A stretch of 64,000 nucleotides of DNA, from positions 1 to 64,000 of the forward strand of contig CP019157.1 in NCBI GenBank assembly GCA_002844335.1, read 5' to 3'. This stretch comes from Haloarcula taiwanensis (GTDB lineage Archaea; Halobacteriota; Halobacteria; Halobacteriales; Haloarculaceae). The first letter of the stretch is position 1; every line of letters begins with the position of its first letter. Of this stretch, positions 1 through 9,146 are shown piece after piece. The notes under the pieces are model-generated. The model was given only the letters and a program-made list of their open reading frames with translations, did not search any database and was not told the DNA's origin. Both the position numbers and the translations under genes were made by a program.

Positions 1-40
1 AAGACAACGACTTCTAGAGGTATCCCAATTACCTCCTTAC

Positions 41-259
41 TCAGACAGGATCTCCCTGCATGAGCTGGACAACCGCGTAGCCGGCGACGACCAACACAAG
101 CACGAAAACGTCGGGGGTAACCAGCGTCCTCAGTGGGGTTCCGCCACTGAATGTCTGCAGTGCCACGACACAATTGACCCCGACAATTGCGATCCATCGG
201 CCAACTGTGAACTCACCGAGCCGCTGCAGTATGATGAACGACCCGACCGCGAGAGCCAC
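41..259 (-). CDS. Small two-TM protein, paralogue of the C-terminus of the big surface protein
   Basis: 72 residues from a GTG that directly follows an in-frame TAA. Two hydrophobic helices (about 5-35 and 50-66) flank a short polar loop. The whole chain aligns with the last ~70 membrane residues of the surface protein at 1495-5454: both have LQR[IL]GEFT, RWIAIVGV and a closing FVLV-VAG-AV-QL helix. It is therefore a free-standing copy of that membrane anchor. It is the last gene of the operon visible here and lies 24 nt after the preceding stop. It could be a partner subunit or a relic of a partial duplication. Confidence 0.7.
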   Translation of the reverse strand: MALAVGSFIILQRLGEFTVGRWIAIVGVNCVVALQTFSGGTPLRTLVTPDVFVLVLVVAGYAVVQLMQGDPV

Positions 260-283
260 TTAGCGATAGAACAGCGAAGAGCA

Positions 284-667
284 TCACGGCCCCTCCGTAA
301 GAGTGCAGCCGGCGGTCAGCTGGCGCTCGGCGAGGACATCGGCTTCCCCACCGAAGTCAACCGCGACAGCAGTCACCGTCGAGTTCGCTGGCACGTCGAA
401 TCCCCACGTTGTCGGCCTGTCGATGGTCATGGAGGCCGTTTCACGGCCAGCGACATCTATCAGGATACGGTCAGCGCTTCCGGGGTCCGCGTGCCCGCGC
501 AGATGGCAGTCCCCTGGCGAGACACTGTCAGCGCCAGAGAGTTCGACGGACGGGCCTGCAGTGTCCGAGAGCGCGCCGGCCGCCCCCATCGCGAGCGCCA
601 CCGCGACGAAGCCCAGCACGACCACGCCCACTACCCCAGGATGTGGCACGCAGATTCGCTTACTCAT
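284..667 (-). CDS. Exported or membrane-anchored small beta-rich protein, unknown
   Basis: 127 residues. An N-terminal hydrophobic segment (about 12-32) after a basic start looks like a signal anchor or signal peptide. The rest is polar and beta-prone, with two cysteines (near residues 54 and 121) that could form a disulphide outside the cell. The start overlaps the stop of the upstream gene by 4 nt (ATGA), so it is translationally coupled within the minus-strand operon. I recognise no family. Confidence 0.65.
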   Translation of the reverse strand: MSKRICVPHPGVVGVVVLGFVAVALAMGAAGALSDTAGPSVELSGADSVSPGDCHLRGHADPGSADRILIDVAGRETASMTIDRPTTWGFDVPANSTVTAVAVDFGGEADVLAERQLTAGCTLTEGP

Positions 668-870
668 GCTGCCCTCCGGTCGACGGCCGGGTCCGTTTCA
701 TCGCCCCAGTAGGCTACCAACTGCCCGACAGCAAGACTCGACAGCGCGAGCCCCAGCCACCACAGCATCGGGCCGCCGATCCCGACCAGCCCCAGCCCGA
801 CGACCAGCGAAGCGAGCTTCCGTGGGTGACCGCGGGCTTCGGCAACCCACGAACCCTCGGGCACAATCAC
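664..870 (-). CDS. Small two-TM membrane protein, unknown
   Basis: 68 residues with two hydrophobic stretches (about 20-37 and 38-54) separated by a tight glycine/tryptophan turn, and a charged tail. It overlaps both neighbours by 4 nt (ATGA at each end), as expected for a real operon gene. No recognisable domain. It sits between a winged-helix regulator and an exported protein. Confidence 0.6.
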   Translation of the reverse strand: MIVPEGSWVAEARGHPRKLASLVVGLGLVGIGGPMLWWLGLALSSLAVGQLVAYWGDETDPAVDRRAA

Positions 871-1190
871 GAGTCTCCCCCCAGCGCCCGGTCAAGACTG
901 TCCCGCATCCCGGCCAGCACCTCATGGCCGTCCTCGGTCACCGAGTACGTTTCTCGTCGCTTGTTCGGTCCCGACGCTTCGACCAGCCCCGCCGCTTCCA
1001 GTTCCGAGAGTTGTTCCCGGACCCAGCGGTCACTCGTGCCGAGTCCCTCCTGTGCTTTCTGTGCGATGAGTCCGCGCCAGCCGTCGCCGTCGTGGGCTTC
1101 GACCACAAGCAGGCAGGTCTGTGCGACCGGCGAGAGGTTCGCGAAGGCCGCCCAGTCCGGGTCGTCCTCGACGCCACCGAGGTCCGTCAT
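867..1190 (-). CDS. Winged helix-turn-helix DNA-binding protein
   Basis: 107 residues from the ATG that overlaps the upstream stop (ATGA). The order is helix (AQTCLLVVEAHDG), helix, recognition-like helix (SDRWVREQLSELEAAGLVE), then a wing with a basic tip and TYSVTEDGHEVL. This is the MarR/PadR-like archaeal winged-helix pattern. An upstream extension to 1244 lacks such structure and was rejected. Being inside the membrane-protein operon, it may regulate the element itself; its target is not visible. Confidence 0.75.
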   Translation of the reverse strand: MTDLGGVEDDPDWAAFANLSPVAQTCLLVVEAHDGDGWRGLIAQKAQEGLGTSDRWVREQLSELEAAGLVEASGPNKRRETYSVTEDGHEVLAGMRDSLDRALGGDS

Positions 1191-1495
1191 CCAAGCACCT
1201 CCGTTGTGAGCCAGTCGACGGCCCCTTTCCCGGCCACGTCCCACGCGGTGCCAGCCCCAGAGACGATATCACCGATCATCTGGCCCACGTCGACGCTGAC
1301 CCAGCCCGTCGCCATCCCCAGCACGAGTGCCCCGACGGTGAGCGCGCCAAACGTCGCGACTGTGCCGACGGCCGCCACCAGCCCGCCGATGATACTCTTG
1401 ATACGCCGGAACTTGTAGCCGCCGTACACGACAGCAGTGACCAGCGCCACCTCTTTCCCGAACTCGGCAACGAGCGCGCCGAACCAGTCGAACAT
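1187..1495 (-). CDS. Small membrane protein, unknown
   Basis: 102 residues. A basic patch (KFRRIKS, about 28-34) precedes a long glycine/alanine/valine-rich hydrophobic stretch (about 35-66), followed by an amphipathic tail ending near a tryptophan. Probably one or two membrane helices. It starts at the final base of the big surface-protein gene (1-nt overlap) and ends overlapping the winged-helix start. Unknown family. Confidence 0.65.
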   Translation of the reverse strand: MFDWFGALVAEFGKEVALVTAVVYGGYKFRRIKSIIGGLVAAVGTVATFGALTVGALVLGMATGWVSVDVGQMIGDIVSGAGTAWDVAGKGAVDWLTTEVLG

Positions 1496-4400
1496 CAGTC
1501 GTCACTCCCTCTGTTGCCGCCACTGCGACGAGCGATGATGTTCACCTGCGGTTGGTCGTCATCGGGCGAGTTGTTCGCGCGATACTCTCGCACGAGTTGG
1601 ATGACCGCGAAGCCAGCGATGACCACCACCAGCACGAACGCATCGGAGTTCACCAGCGCTGTCAGCAGGTCGCCCTCACCGAGCCATTGCAGCGCCAAAA
1701 CACCGAGTACACCGACAATCGCAATCCACCGGGCCGTCGTGAACTCGCCGATCCGCTGCAGGAATACGAGCGATCCGATAGCGAGACCGGTGACCGCCAG
1801 CATCGCGCCCAGTTCCGGTCCGATATCGATGTAGCCCGACTGAATGGCTGCCACCAGTGCCGCCGCGCCGACAGCGCTGGTCAATATGGTGTTCTCACCG
1901 AGCGTGACGATGGCGTCACCGAGCGCTTCGATGCTGCTGGTGACGCCGTCCTCGACGATCCCGCCGACGCGGGGCAGCTGTCCGGCAGCCGCCCCGGCGC
2001 TGGCCGCGAGTGAGTCAACCACGTTACGGGAGCGCTTGGGCCGCCGGCCGATCACGAACAGCATCGCAATCGAGCCGAACAGTGCGACCAGCCCGACGAG
2101 GTTGCCCTGGTCGGCCGCGCCGAAGATTGTCGACGCCCCGTCCGGGTTGGCCGTCGGTGCCGACGCCGTTTTGACTCGAATCACCGAATCGATGTTGTCT
2201 TTCGGCACCGTCATCGGCTCACGGCCTTGCACGCGGTCGAATCGCTTGGTCGTGTCAACCTCATAGACGCCGTACCACGAGCCCTCGGTCGCGCCCAGAT
2301 ACTCGACGGTGAACGACTCACCCGAGCGCTGTCCCGGAGCGACGGTAAACGCCGGGCTGGTGGCGTTCGTCTGTTGTTCTGGCACGCTCGCCCGGATAGT
2401 GCCATTGACCGGCGAGAGTTGAACGGGTGCGGTTCGGACGCCGACCTCGCTGCCTGCAGTGGCTTCCGGGAAGTGAACCCGCTGGGCGTGGCGTGTCGAG
2501 AGTTCGGCGTAATCGCCCTCTGCTGAGTAACTCTCGTTGACGCCGTAGTGAAGCTGCTGGGACTGTGACGTGTTCCCGACACTGATGTAGGAATCGCTGG
2601 CCCAGCTGTCCAGCCGGACCCGCGAATCGAGATCAGTCCCGACGGGTGTCGCATCGAGGACAGTCACCGCGCCGTTGTGAACGTCGACCTTCGAGCCGAC
2701 CGAGCGCACTTCGACGGTCGTTCCCTTCGGGACGGTGCCGCCGGTCAGTTCGGCAATGTCGATCTGCAGTTCGGTGCCCTGCATGGTGCGGGCCGACGCC
2801 GGTATCTGGGTCCAGCTCCCGGACTGCCCGACCCGCACTTCGAGCGACCGCAGGGAGATGATGTTCTGTGCGTGCGGTATCGTCAGCGTGGCACTCTCGC
2901 GGCTGGAAAGGTACGTTCGCGAGATGTTGTAGCGCTCGCTGAACGCTTCGTCTTGGAAGGTGACCGCCCGCCGGGTCGTCAGCTCGTGCTGGTAGTCAAC
3001 GTCGACGGTCGGCGCTGGGGCATCAGTGCCGGTGTCGCCATCGCCAGCGACGACGGTGACGTTGTTCTGGCCGGACTGCAGCCAGCTCTGATTCGCCGTG
3101 AGCGTCGTCGTGTCGTCTTGGCTGAGCGTGCCGGACATCCGCACCGGCTGGCCGTTGATAATGACACCAGCGTCCTCGGTGACCGTGCGTTCCGTGTAGC
3201 CGATAGCCACGTCGACAGCGCCCGACTGCGTGCCGACTGTGGCATTGCTGACCGACGAGTCGAACTGGTCAATCTGGACGGTCTGCGATTCGCCCTCATT
3301 GAGCTTGCCCAAGTATTCCGCTTCGGCCATGCCGTCGCCGTCGATATCCAGCGTTGGGTCCTCGGTCGTCGTGGTGACCGTCGAGCCGGCTTCGACGCCG
3401 ACCTTGTGGCCGGTCGCCACCTGTGCGGTTTGTGACCCGGACTGGATGTCCGGCAGCGACCGCGTAACCGTCTCGCCATCCATCAGGACGCCGTCATACG
3501 AGGCATCAGCCGTCCCGTCGCCGTTGATATCTATCGACGGGTTCTTTGTCGCCGTGCGCTCGGTGAACGAGAGGTCTGTATCGACTTTACCATCGTCAAG
3601 TGAGACCGTCGCAGTGTGTGAGCCGGTTGGGACGTTCGATGCGCTGACCGTCGCTGTCTGTCCTGGTTGAAGGATGCCAGAGTAGCTTGCATCGGTGGAG
3701 CCGTCGCCGTTGATGTCGATGCTCGGGTTTTCGGTTCCGGTACGGGCTGTATAATCAAGCGAGTAGTCGACTGCCCCAGCACCGCTCACGGATATACTGT
3801 CACCCAGAGCGACCGGGAAACTCTTAGTTTGCGACCCTCCACCCTCCACAAAAAAGCTCTTAGACGTGCCGCTGCCCGCCGAAATTGTCACATCTGCCCC
3901 GGTTTTGTAATCAATATGGATGTACGAATCGTAGGTATATCCGTCGTAGACGAATGATTGAGCACCGCCACCGCTCCGTTCAAAATGGATATCATGGTCT
4001 GGACTCTTGTCTTTTTTAACGGAGAGAGTGACATTATCCGAATTTTTTGGGTCCCATGTCTCAATATCGACGGTTTTGGTTCGCTTGTTGAAACTCACTC
4101 CAGACGCCACTAGCGTCCCTTCAGTGTGGTCTTCGTCTACTCCTTCACGAGTGAGATATATTTCATAGGACCCACCACTAGAATATTCCTCCATATGAAA
4201 TGTAATCTCAGTAATTGCCGAATTTGGAACCCGTTTTAATTCGGATGACCACTTATTACCAGCTACGTAGGTATGCTCTCCCTGAGAGTATGAGTCTCCG
4301 CCAGAGACGGTGAGTTGCTCGTTGCTCGGGTTTAGGTTTCCTTCGAGGTTCAGCGAGTCCGACCCGCCAGCCGATAGCGTGCCACTGTCTGAGGCCGATT

Positions 4401-5454
4401 TTAACGACGAATCTCCTTTAAACGTCACCGACACGTCGTTCGCCAGAGTGTTCCCATCTGCCGTGTAGCTGAACGTGTCGCCGTTGGCAAGGTTCGAGGC
4501 TGAAACCGTCCGGCGGTTTGATGTCGACTTACCGATGAACGTCGTGGAAACGTTCGTCGCTGGCTGGTTCCCATCGATATTGTAATCGATAGTCTCACCG
4601 TCCGACAGCGTTGTCGAGAACAGTCCCGCGTCCGTCGTGGTCTGTTCGACGCCCGTGAACGTCACTTCGGGATTGCGTGGCTCGAGGTTGTCGCCAGCGA
4701 CAGACAGTGGAATCAGCTGGCTGTCGATCGCACCGATGACCTGTTTCGTGTCGCGTTCGGTGTTGACCTGCCCGGTCAGCGTTATCTCGGGGTCCGTCGC
4801 ACTGTCGAGGTCCCGAACCTCATACAGGTGGGTCGTGCCGGTCGTCGCCGGCTGACCGTCGATCTGCAGTGTCCCGCCGAACGTGATCGTGTTCGTCGAG
4901 AACCCGCTCACCCAGAACTGGGCTTCGCCATCGCGGACGTGCACCTCTTCTTGATATACCGCGCCGGACTCATGCACGACACCGACGACGGCTGGCACCG
5001 ACCCGTGCTGTTGTTCCAGCCAGTCCGTTGAGACGCCGACCCAGCGTCCGTCGTGGGTTCGGTCGTCAGTCAGATTCAGCGCGGGCTCGCCGTCGACAGT
5101 CGTTGTCGACGCCCGGAGTGTCTGTGCGCCCGCCGAGGCCGACAGCGACGGTTTGGTCGTGTTACTCTCGACGTGCGTGTCTGGTACCTTCGACAATGGT
5201 TTGTCTGGGTCGCGTGGCGCGGTACTCAGCTCTTCGATAGGGTCGCTGGCTGGCTCGGCTGGCGTCGACGCTGACTCTGCCTGCTGGCCGTCAGCAGTCG
5301 GCGTCGAGTAGACGGTCCCGCTGTTCGCGTCGTCGGGGGCGTTCGACTGTGGTGCGAACAGCATCGGCGCGGCGACGGACACGACGACGACCGCCAGCGC
5401 CATGCCGACAATCGACAGTTGTTCGCGAGAGAGTGGCAGGTCATCACTGTCCAT
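1495..5454 (-). CDS. Giant membrane-anchored surface protein with DxDGDG repeats
   Basis: 1,319 residues. The ATG at 5454 is preferred because a strong GGAGGTG site lies just upstream; a TTG 15 nt earlier is the alternative. Order: N-terminal membrane helix (about 15-35), Ser/Thr/Pro-rich stretch, long beta-rich extracellular region, then about five C-terminal membrane helices (from ~1118 to ~1290) and a short charged tail. Around residues 575-770 there are repeats of about 65 residues, three with calcium-binding-like loops (DINGDG twice, DIDGDG once) and a fourth degenerate. The middle part (about 400-520) is more AT-rich and Lys/Asn-rich, suggesting local replacement. A role as surface, spike or adhesion protein is inferred from architecture only. 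Confidence 0.8.
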   Translation of the reverse strand: MDSDDLPLSREQLSIVGMALAVVVVSVAAPMLFAPQSNAPDDANSGTVYSTPTADGQQAESASTPAEPASDPIEELSTAPRDPDKPLSKVPDTHVESNTTKPSLSASAGAQTLRASTTTVDGEPALNLTDDRTHDGRWVGVSTDWLEQQHGSVPAVVGVVHESGAVYQEEVHVRDGEAQFWVSGFSTNTITFGGTLQIDGQPATTGTTHLYEVRDLDSATDPEITLTGQVNTERDTKQVIGAIDSQLIPLSVAGDNLEPRNPEVTFTGVEQTTTDAGLFSTTLSDGETIDYNIDGNQPATNVSTTFIGKSTSNRRTVSASNLANGDTFSYTADGNTLANDVSVTFKGDSSLKSASDSGTLSAGGSDSLNLEGNLNPSNEQLTVSGGDSYSQGEHTYVAGNKWSSELKRVPNSAITEITFHMEEYSSGGSYEIYLTREGVDEDHTEGTLVASGVSFNKRTKTVDIETWDPKNSDNVTLSVKKDKSPDHDIHFERSGGGAQSFVYDGYTYDSYIHIDYKTGADVTISAGSGTSKSFFVEGGGSQTKSFPVALGDSISVSGAGAVDYSLDYTARTGTENPSIDINGDGSTDASYSGILQPGQTATVSASNVPTGSHTATVSLDDGKVDTDLSFTERTATKNPSIDINGDGTADASYDGVLMDGETVTRSLPDIQSGSQTAQVATGHKVGVEAGSTVTTTTEDPTLDIDGDGMAEAEYLGKLNEGESQTVQIDQFDSSVSNATVGTQSGAVDVAIGYTERTVTEDAGVIINGQPVRMSGTLSQDDTTTLTANQSWLQSGQNNVTVVAGDGDTGTDAPAPTVDVDYQHELTTRRAVTFQDEAFSERYNISRTYLSSRESATLTIPHAQNIISLRSLEVRVGQSGSWTQIPASARTMQGTELQIDIAELTGGTVPKGTTVEVRSVGSKVDVHNGAVTVLDATPVGTDLDSRVRLDSWASDSYISVGNTSQSQQLHYGVNESYSAEGDYAELSTRHAQRVHFPEATAGSEVGVRTAPVQLSPVNGTIRASVPEQQTNATSPAFTVAPGQRSGESFTVEYLGATEGSWYGVYEVDTTKRFDRVQGREPMTVPKDNIDSVIRVKTASAPTANPDGASTIFGAADQGNLVGLVALFGSIAMLFVIGRRPKRSRNVVDSLAASAGAAAGQLPRVGGIVEDGVTSSIEALGDAIVTLGENTILTSAVGAAALVAAIQSGYIDIGPELGAMLAVTGLAIGSLVFLQRIGEFTTARWIAIVGVLGVLALQWLGEGDLLTALVNSDAFVLVVVIAGFAVIQLVREYRANNSPDDDQPQVNIIARRSGGNRGSDD

Positions 5455-5656
5455 CAGAATCACCTCCAACAGCGTTCAGGGGGGTCCCCCCTTCCGTTCC
5501 TGTTCCAGATACGCGCGCGTACCGTACGGAACTTTTCTTCCGCTCGCGGTGATCGGGGCCGCGGCGCCCGCCAATCCGGCCGCCACAGCCGATTGTCGTG
5601 AACGTAAAAGGCCGGTCGATATCGGTCATGACTAGCGGCGTTGCTGGGTCAGTCAT
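5444..5656 (-). CDS. Small basic protein, unknown
   Basis: 70 residues; overlaps the ATPase stop by 4 nt (ATGA) and the surface-protein start by 11 nt. Gly/Arg-rich centre (about 24-48) with no membrane segment. The two overlaps argue for translation, but composition alone would not. Function unknown. Confidence 0.45.
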   Translation of the reverse strand: MTDPATPLVMTDIDRPFTFTTIGCGGRIGGRRGPDHRERKKSSVRYARVSGTGTEGGTPLNAVGGDSDGQ

Positions 5657-7194
5657 CGGCCACGACCTCCGGTCGCGCCGGGGCCAGTGCGTCTCGGGAT
5701 GCGTGCCGCCACGATCTCCGTGCTACTGTCGGGGTTGAACATAATATCATAGTGGTTCTGGGTCGTTTTGATCGGGTTCTCCGGGAACGTGCCGTCAGCA
5801 TACGGGCTCGAAAGTTGCTCGAGCACCTCTGGCGCGTCACCAGAGATATCGATGATGCCGTCGCCGGGCGCGAGGACACGCAGCTCGTGCACAGCGCCAC
5901 CGGCCGCGCGGTACTCGTTGAGAATTGTCGGCTGGTCCTCGTCGTCGGTCGCCACCTGAAGCTCCTCGACGACCATGCCGTCGTCGTCGCTGGTCGACAC
6001 GTCGACGGCTTCTGGAATCCCGAGCCGCAGCTGGAACTCTGGCGTGTCGTGTGGGTAGCCGAGGTCCGAGAACTGGAACTCCGAGAACCGGTTCTCGTTG
6101 TAGCACAGCCCGAAGCCAATTGGTCGCTTCGAGAGGAGATCGTTGTCTTGCTCGATATCGCGGAACGGCTTTGGAGCCTCGCTCTTGGTCGTCCGATTCC
6201 CGCGTTCATTATTCGACAGCTCGACCCAGAAGTCGAACTCTTTGAGCCAGTGATTATGGACGTCTTGTTCGTGGTGGCCGTAGCCGATTAGCGACAGCCC
6301 AGCCGACCGCATTTCCTTCGAGATGTTCGCCATGATCCGCACGCACTCATACGTCCAGTGGCCGGATTCACCGCCAGACGCAGATTCCGGAGCGACCATG
6401 CCGAACTCGTCGATATGCGCGGTCATCCAGTTACGCTCGCCATCATCGTCAACACGGAGTCCATCGAACGTGCGAGCGGCCAAGAACCCGAACCACCAGT
6501 GCGATGCCGGCGTCGGGTTCGCCTCGTTTTTCGGCACGAACTCAGGCTGCTTGACTGTCGCATCCGCCGTCGACAGCGCATCCTCACATTTCCGGAAGTA
6601 CGGGTCCGGGAACACCACGTTGTACGTGCCCTTAGGGTGATCCTGTAGCCGCTCAACGAGTTCATAAACGTCACTGTAGTATCGCACGTCCCGACAGAGT
6701 TCGTCGGGATCGGGCTCGCCACGGTCGACCACTTCCATCCACCGGCCTTCGATATCGACACCACTGGGCAGCCACAGCGTTGTCCAGTCACGCATCCGTC
6801 GCCAGTCCGAGCTTTTCTGCCGTCCATTTCTGACGATACGCTCATCGTTGTGTTCCATCTGGTACGTGGCAAACTGGTCAGCGACGGTCGATTTCCCGGA
6901 GCCCTTCGGGGCTTCAACCATCGTCAGTGACGCTCCGGGTGAGCTCACCGTCGACGGCCCCTCTGCAGCGCTCTCGATATGCACGAGAAAGTCCGGGTAC
7001 ACGCCCGATAGCGCCGCTCCCTCGCGTGGATAGAACGCCTCTGGGTCGAACGCCGGGATATCGAACCGGGTTCGAATCTCTTCAGCGTCCTCGTTCCACA
7101 TCGGGTCTGGCTCGTTGCCATAGACGATCTGTGCGCCCTGTTTCGTCTGTTCGGTGAATCCGTCCTGTTCTGACTTTGGTTTTCTCTGTGACAT
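5653..7194 (-). CDS. P-loop ATPase of HerA/VirD4-like type
   Basis: 513 residues. Walker A APKGSGKST lies near residues 95-103 and a Walker B-like HIDEFG near 261-266. A later GHHEQDVH stretch sits where HerA/FtsK/VirD4-type motors carry a sensor motif. No membrane helix is evident, so it probably acts in the cytoplasm. It lies between the MCM helicase and the big surface protein in an operon full of membrane proteins. Its job may be DNA packaging, DNA transfer or assembly. The P-loop is secure; the subfamily is an inference. Confidence 0.7.
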   Translation of the reverse strand: MSQRKPKSEQDGFTEQTKQGAQIVYGNEPDPMWNEDAEEIRTRFDIPAFDPEAFYPREGAALSGVYPDFLVHIESAAEGPSTVSSPGASLTMVEAPKGSGKSTVADQFATYQMEHNDERIVRNGRQKSSDWRRMRDWTTLWLPSGVDIEGRWMEVVDRGEPDPDELCRDVRYYSDVYELVERLQDHPKGTYNVVFPDPYFRKCEDALSTADATVKQPEFVPKNEANPTPASHWWFGFLAARTFDGLRVDDDGERNWMTAHIDEFGMVAPESASGGESGHWTYECVRIMANISKEMRSAGLSLIGYGHHEQDVHNHWLKEFDFWVELSNNERGNRTTKSEAPKPFRDIEQDNDLLSKRPIGFGLCYNENRFSEFQFSDLGYPHDTPEFQLRLGIPEAVDVSTSDDDGMVVEELQVATDDEDQPTILNEYRAAGGAVHELRVLAPGDGIIDISGDAPEVLEQLSSPYADGTFPENPIKTTQNHYDIMFNPDSSTEIVAARIPRRTGPGATGGRGR

Positions 7195-7196
7195 CG

Positions 7197-9146
7197 TTAG
7201 CTCACTCCAGTCAAATCAGCCGGCTCACGGCGGTTCACGTCGCCCCCGCCGAGCCCGGCGTTGTGGACAATCGGGATATCGAGGTCGGCCAGCGACCGGC
7301 TGACCATTTCCTTCGCGACTTCGACATCCGCCATCGTAATCTCTTCACGCAGGTTCGCCCGAGCGCTCGCCTGTGCGACACGTCGAGCGGCCCCGAGCTT
7401 GCGGGCAGTCACGGGTACGGGCGGGCCATGATACCGGCCGTCCGCGTCCGCGAGTGCATCGCGATAGCGCTCGGGCAGCGCCATCTTTTGCTCTTCAAAC
7501 CACGCGGCCAGCGCCTCGATGACCCTGTCGTTCGCGGGCGTGGGATGCAGCTGTCGGGCCCGCATCAGGACTGCACGGTACTCATCCATCGATAGCACTG
7601 GGTCGATAGCATCGGCGTCAGCCGTGTCGAGTGCCTGCCCAGTCGCGTCTTTCAGCGATGCTGACCACGTCCGAATCATCGACTCAGCCAGTTCCCGGAC
7701 GTGTTCGCGGTCCTGCTTCGACCGCATCTGCATGATAAGGTCAAACCGCGACAGCAGCGGGCTGTTGATGCCCAGCGCGTCGACCAGCGACTCGTCACCA
7801 GCGAAGTGACCACCGAGCGGGTTGCACACGCCCAGCAGCCCGCACTCGGCTGGGAGCGTCATCGACTGGCCGGCCAGCGACAGTGGCAGTATCTGGTCGG
7901 CCAGCGCCGAGTGCATCTTTTCGATGGCGTCCTCGCCAGCCTTGTCCAGCTCGTCGACGACCGCGATCCCCTCGTGGGCGCGCACCAGCACGCCGGGCTC
8001 GATGCTGAACCCGCCGTCGGAAAAGTCGTCTTTCACCGCCGCCGCGGTCAGTCCCGGCCCCGACACACGCTCGCCGCTCGCGAACGCCGACCGGGGCGCG
8101 ACCGCCGCGGCCCACTTCGCCAGCACGGACTTCCCTGTGCCCGGGTCGCCGGGTAGCAGGACGTGAACGTCGCCCCGATAGTGCGAGCCGTCCGGCCCGT
8201 CGAACGTCGACGCGCTGACCAGCTGCAGCACGAGCCCGCGAACCACCTGCCGGTCCCGTGGGTGCGAGCCCGACACGAACTTCGGGGCTGCAGCCGCCAT
8301 CAGCACATCCGCAGTCGACGGGTTCTCGATATCCACGTCGAAGGACTCCGGGCGCTCGCGAAGGCGCTCGAAGAGGTCCCGCTGGTCGGCCGTGAACTCT
8401 GCGTCCTGATAGGTCTGGCCGGCCGCTTGCACGGAGTTCACGACGACCTGTGGCTCGGGAATCGGCCCGCCACCGCGGAACTGCAGCTCACCAACGAGCA
8501 CCACGTCCTGACAGTTCGCGATGGCCCCATGTCCCGCGAGGTCGCCCTGCAGGTGCGCGATGATATCCGATGTGTCACCGCCCAGTGCCGCGCTGCTGGG
8601 ATTCTCTAACAGGAGCTTCTGATAGTCCTCATAGCGGGACTGGTCGGGATTGATCCGGAACGGGCCTTTCATCTCACAGCCGACGCACTCGAAGGGCTCG
8701 ATGTACTGTCCGGGCTCGAATGGTATCCGGGTGAGGGTGCCGCAGCGCTGGCACTCGAAGGCCGCTTCGACGAGCCGCGGCTGCACCTGCGTTCGCTTCG
8801 CGACCTGCCCTTCGAGCGCCAGCAGTTGCCCACGTCGGTCGCTCGGTGAGAACTCCCCGGGCGCGGTCGTGTGGGACTCAGGCAGGTTCTCGAAGCGCGG
8901 TGTCGCCTGCCCCAGCGACGTGTCGACCGGCAGCGGCGTGTCCGTGATGCCCGCTTCGACGTACTCAAGCATCGAATCGGGCGCATCGAGGATATCTTCG
9001 GCCAGCGTTGGGTCCCATCGCGCGAGCGCTGTCCAGTCCAGCGTCAGCGACGTGTCATCAGGATAGCGCTGGGCCAGCAGCGCCACCTTGTCGCTGACCT
9101 GCCAGCGGAGATACTGAGCGACCCGCTCGGACAGCTCGTCAGTCAT
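7197..9146 (-). CDS. mcm: MCM-family replicative helicase, divergent
   Basis: 649 residues, near the usual archaeal MCM length. The start ATG overlaps the GINS-like stop by 8 nt (ATGACTGA). The N-terminal domain carries a four-cysteine zinc site (CQRC near 132 and CVGC near 153). The AAA+ core has Walker A GDPGTGKS (~332), Walker B VVDELDK (~397), a sensor-1 asparagine in GVCNP, and an SRFDL arginine-finger motif (~465). The C-terminus has a helical winged-helix-like tail. It unwinds DNA at forks as a hexamer. Linker regions differ clearly from a typical chromosomal MCM, so this is probably the element's own replicative helicase. Confidence 0.92.
   Translation of the reverse strand: MTDELSERVAQYLRWQVSDKVALLAQRYPDDTSLTLDWTALARWDPTLAEDILDAPDSMLEYVEAGITDTPLPVDTSLGQATPRFENLPESHTTAPGEFSPSDRRGQLLALEGQVAKRTQVQPRLVEAAFECQRCGTLTRIPFEPGQYIEPFECVGCEMKGPFRINPDQSRYEDYQKLLLENPSSAALGGDTSDIIAHLQGDLAGHGAIANCQDVVLVGELQFRGGGPIPEPQVVVNSVQAAGQTYQDAEFTADQRDLFERLRERPESFDVDIENPSTADVLMAAAAPKFVSGSHPRDRQVVRGLVLQLVSASTFDGPDGSHYRGDVHVLLPGDPGTGKSVLAKWAAAVAPRSAFASGERVSGPGLTAAAVKDDFSDGGFSIEPGVLVRAHEGIAVVDELDKAGEDAIEKMHSALADQILPLSLAGQSMTLPAECGLLGVCNPLGGHFAGDESLVDALGINSPLLSRFDLIMQMRSKQDREHVRELAESMIRTWSASLKDATGQALDTADADAIDPVLSMDEYRAVLMRARQLHPTPANDRVIEALAAWFEEQKMALPERYRDALADADGRYHGPPVPVTARKLGAARRVAQASARANLREEITMADVEVAKEMVSRSLADLDIPIVHNAGLGGGDVNRREPADLTGVS

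Noticed and set aside
303-1418. Long plus-strand open frame of 371 codons
   Set aside because: Antisense shadow of four coupled minus-strand genes; composition is Ala/Pro/Arg/Ser-rich as expected from GC-rich antisense.
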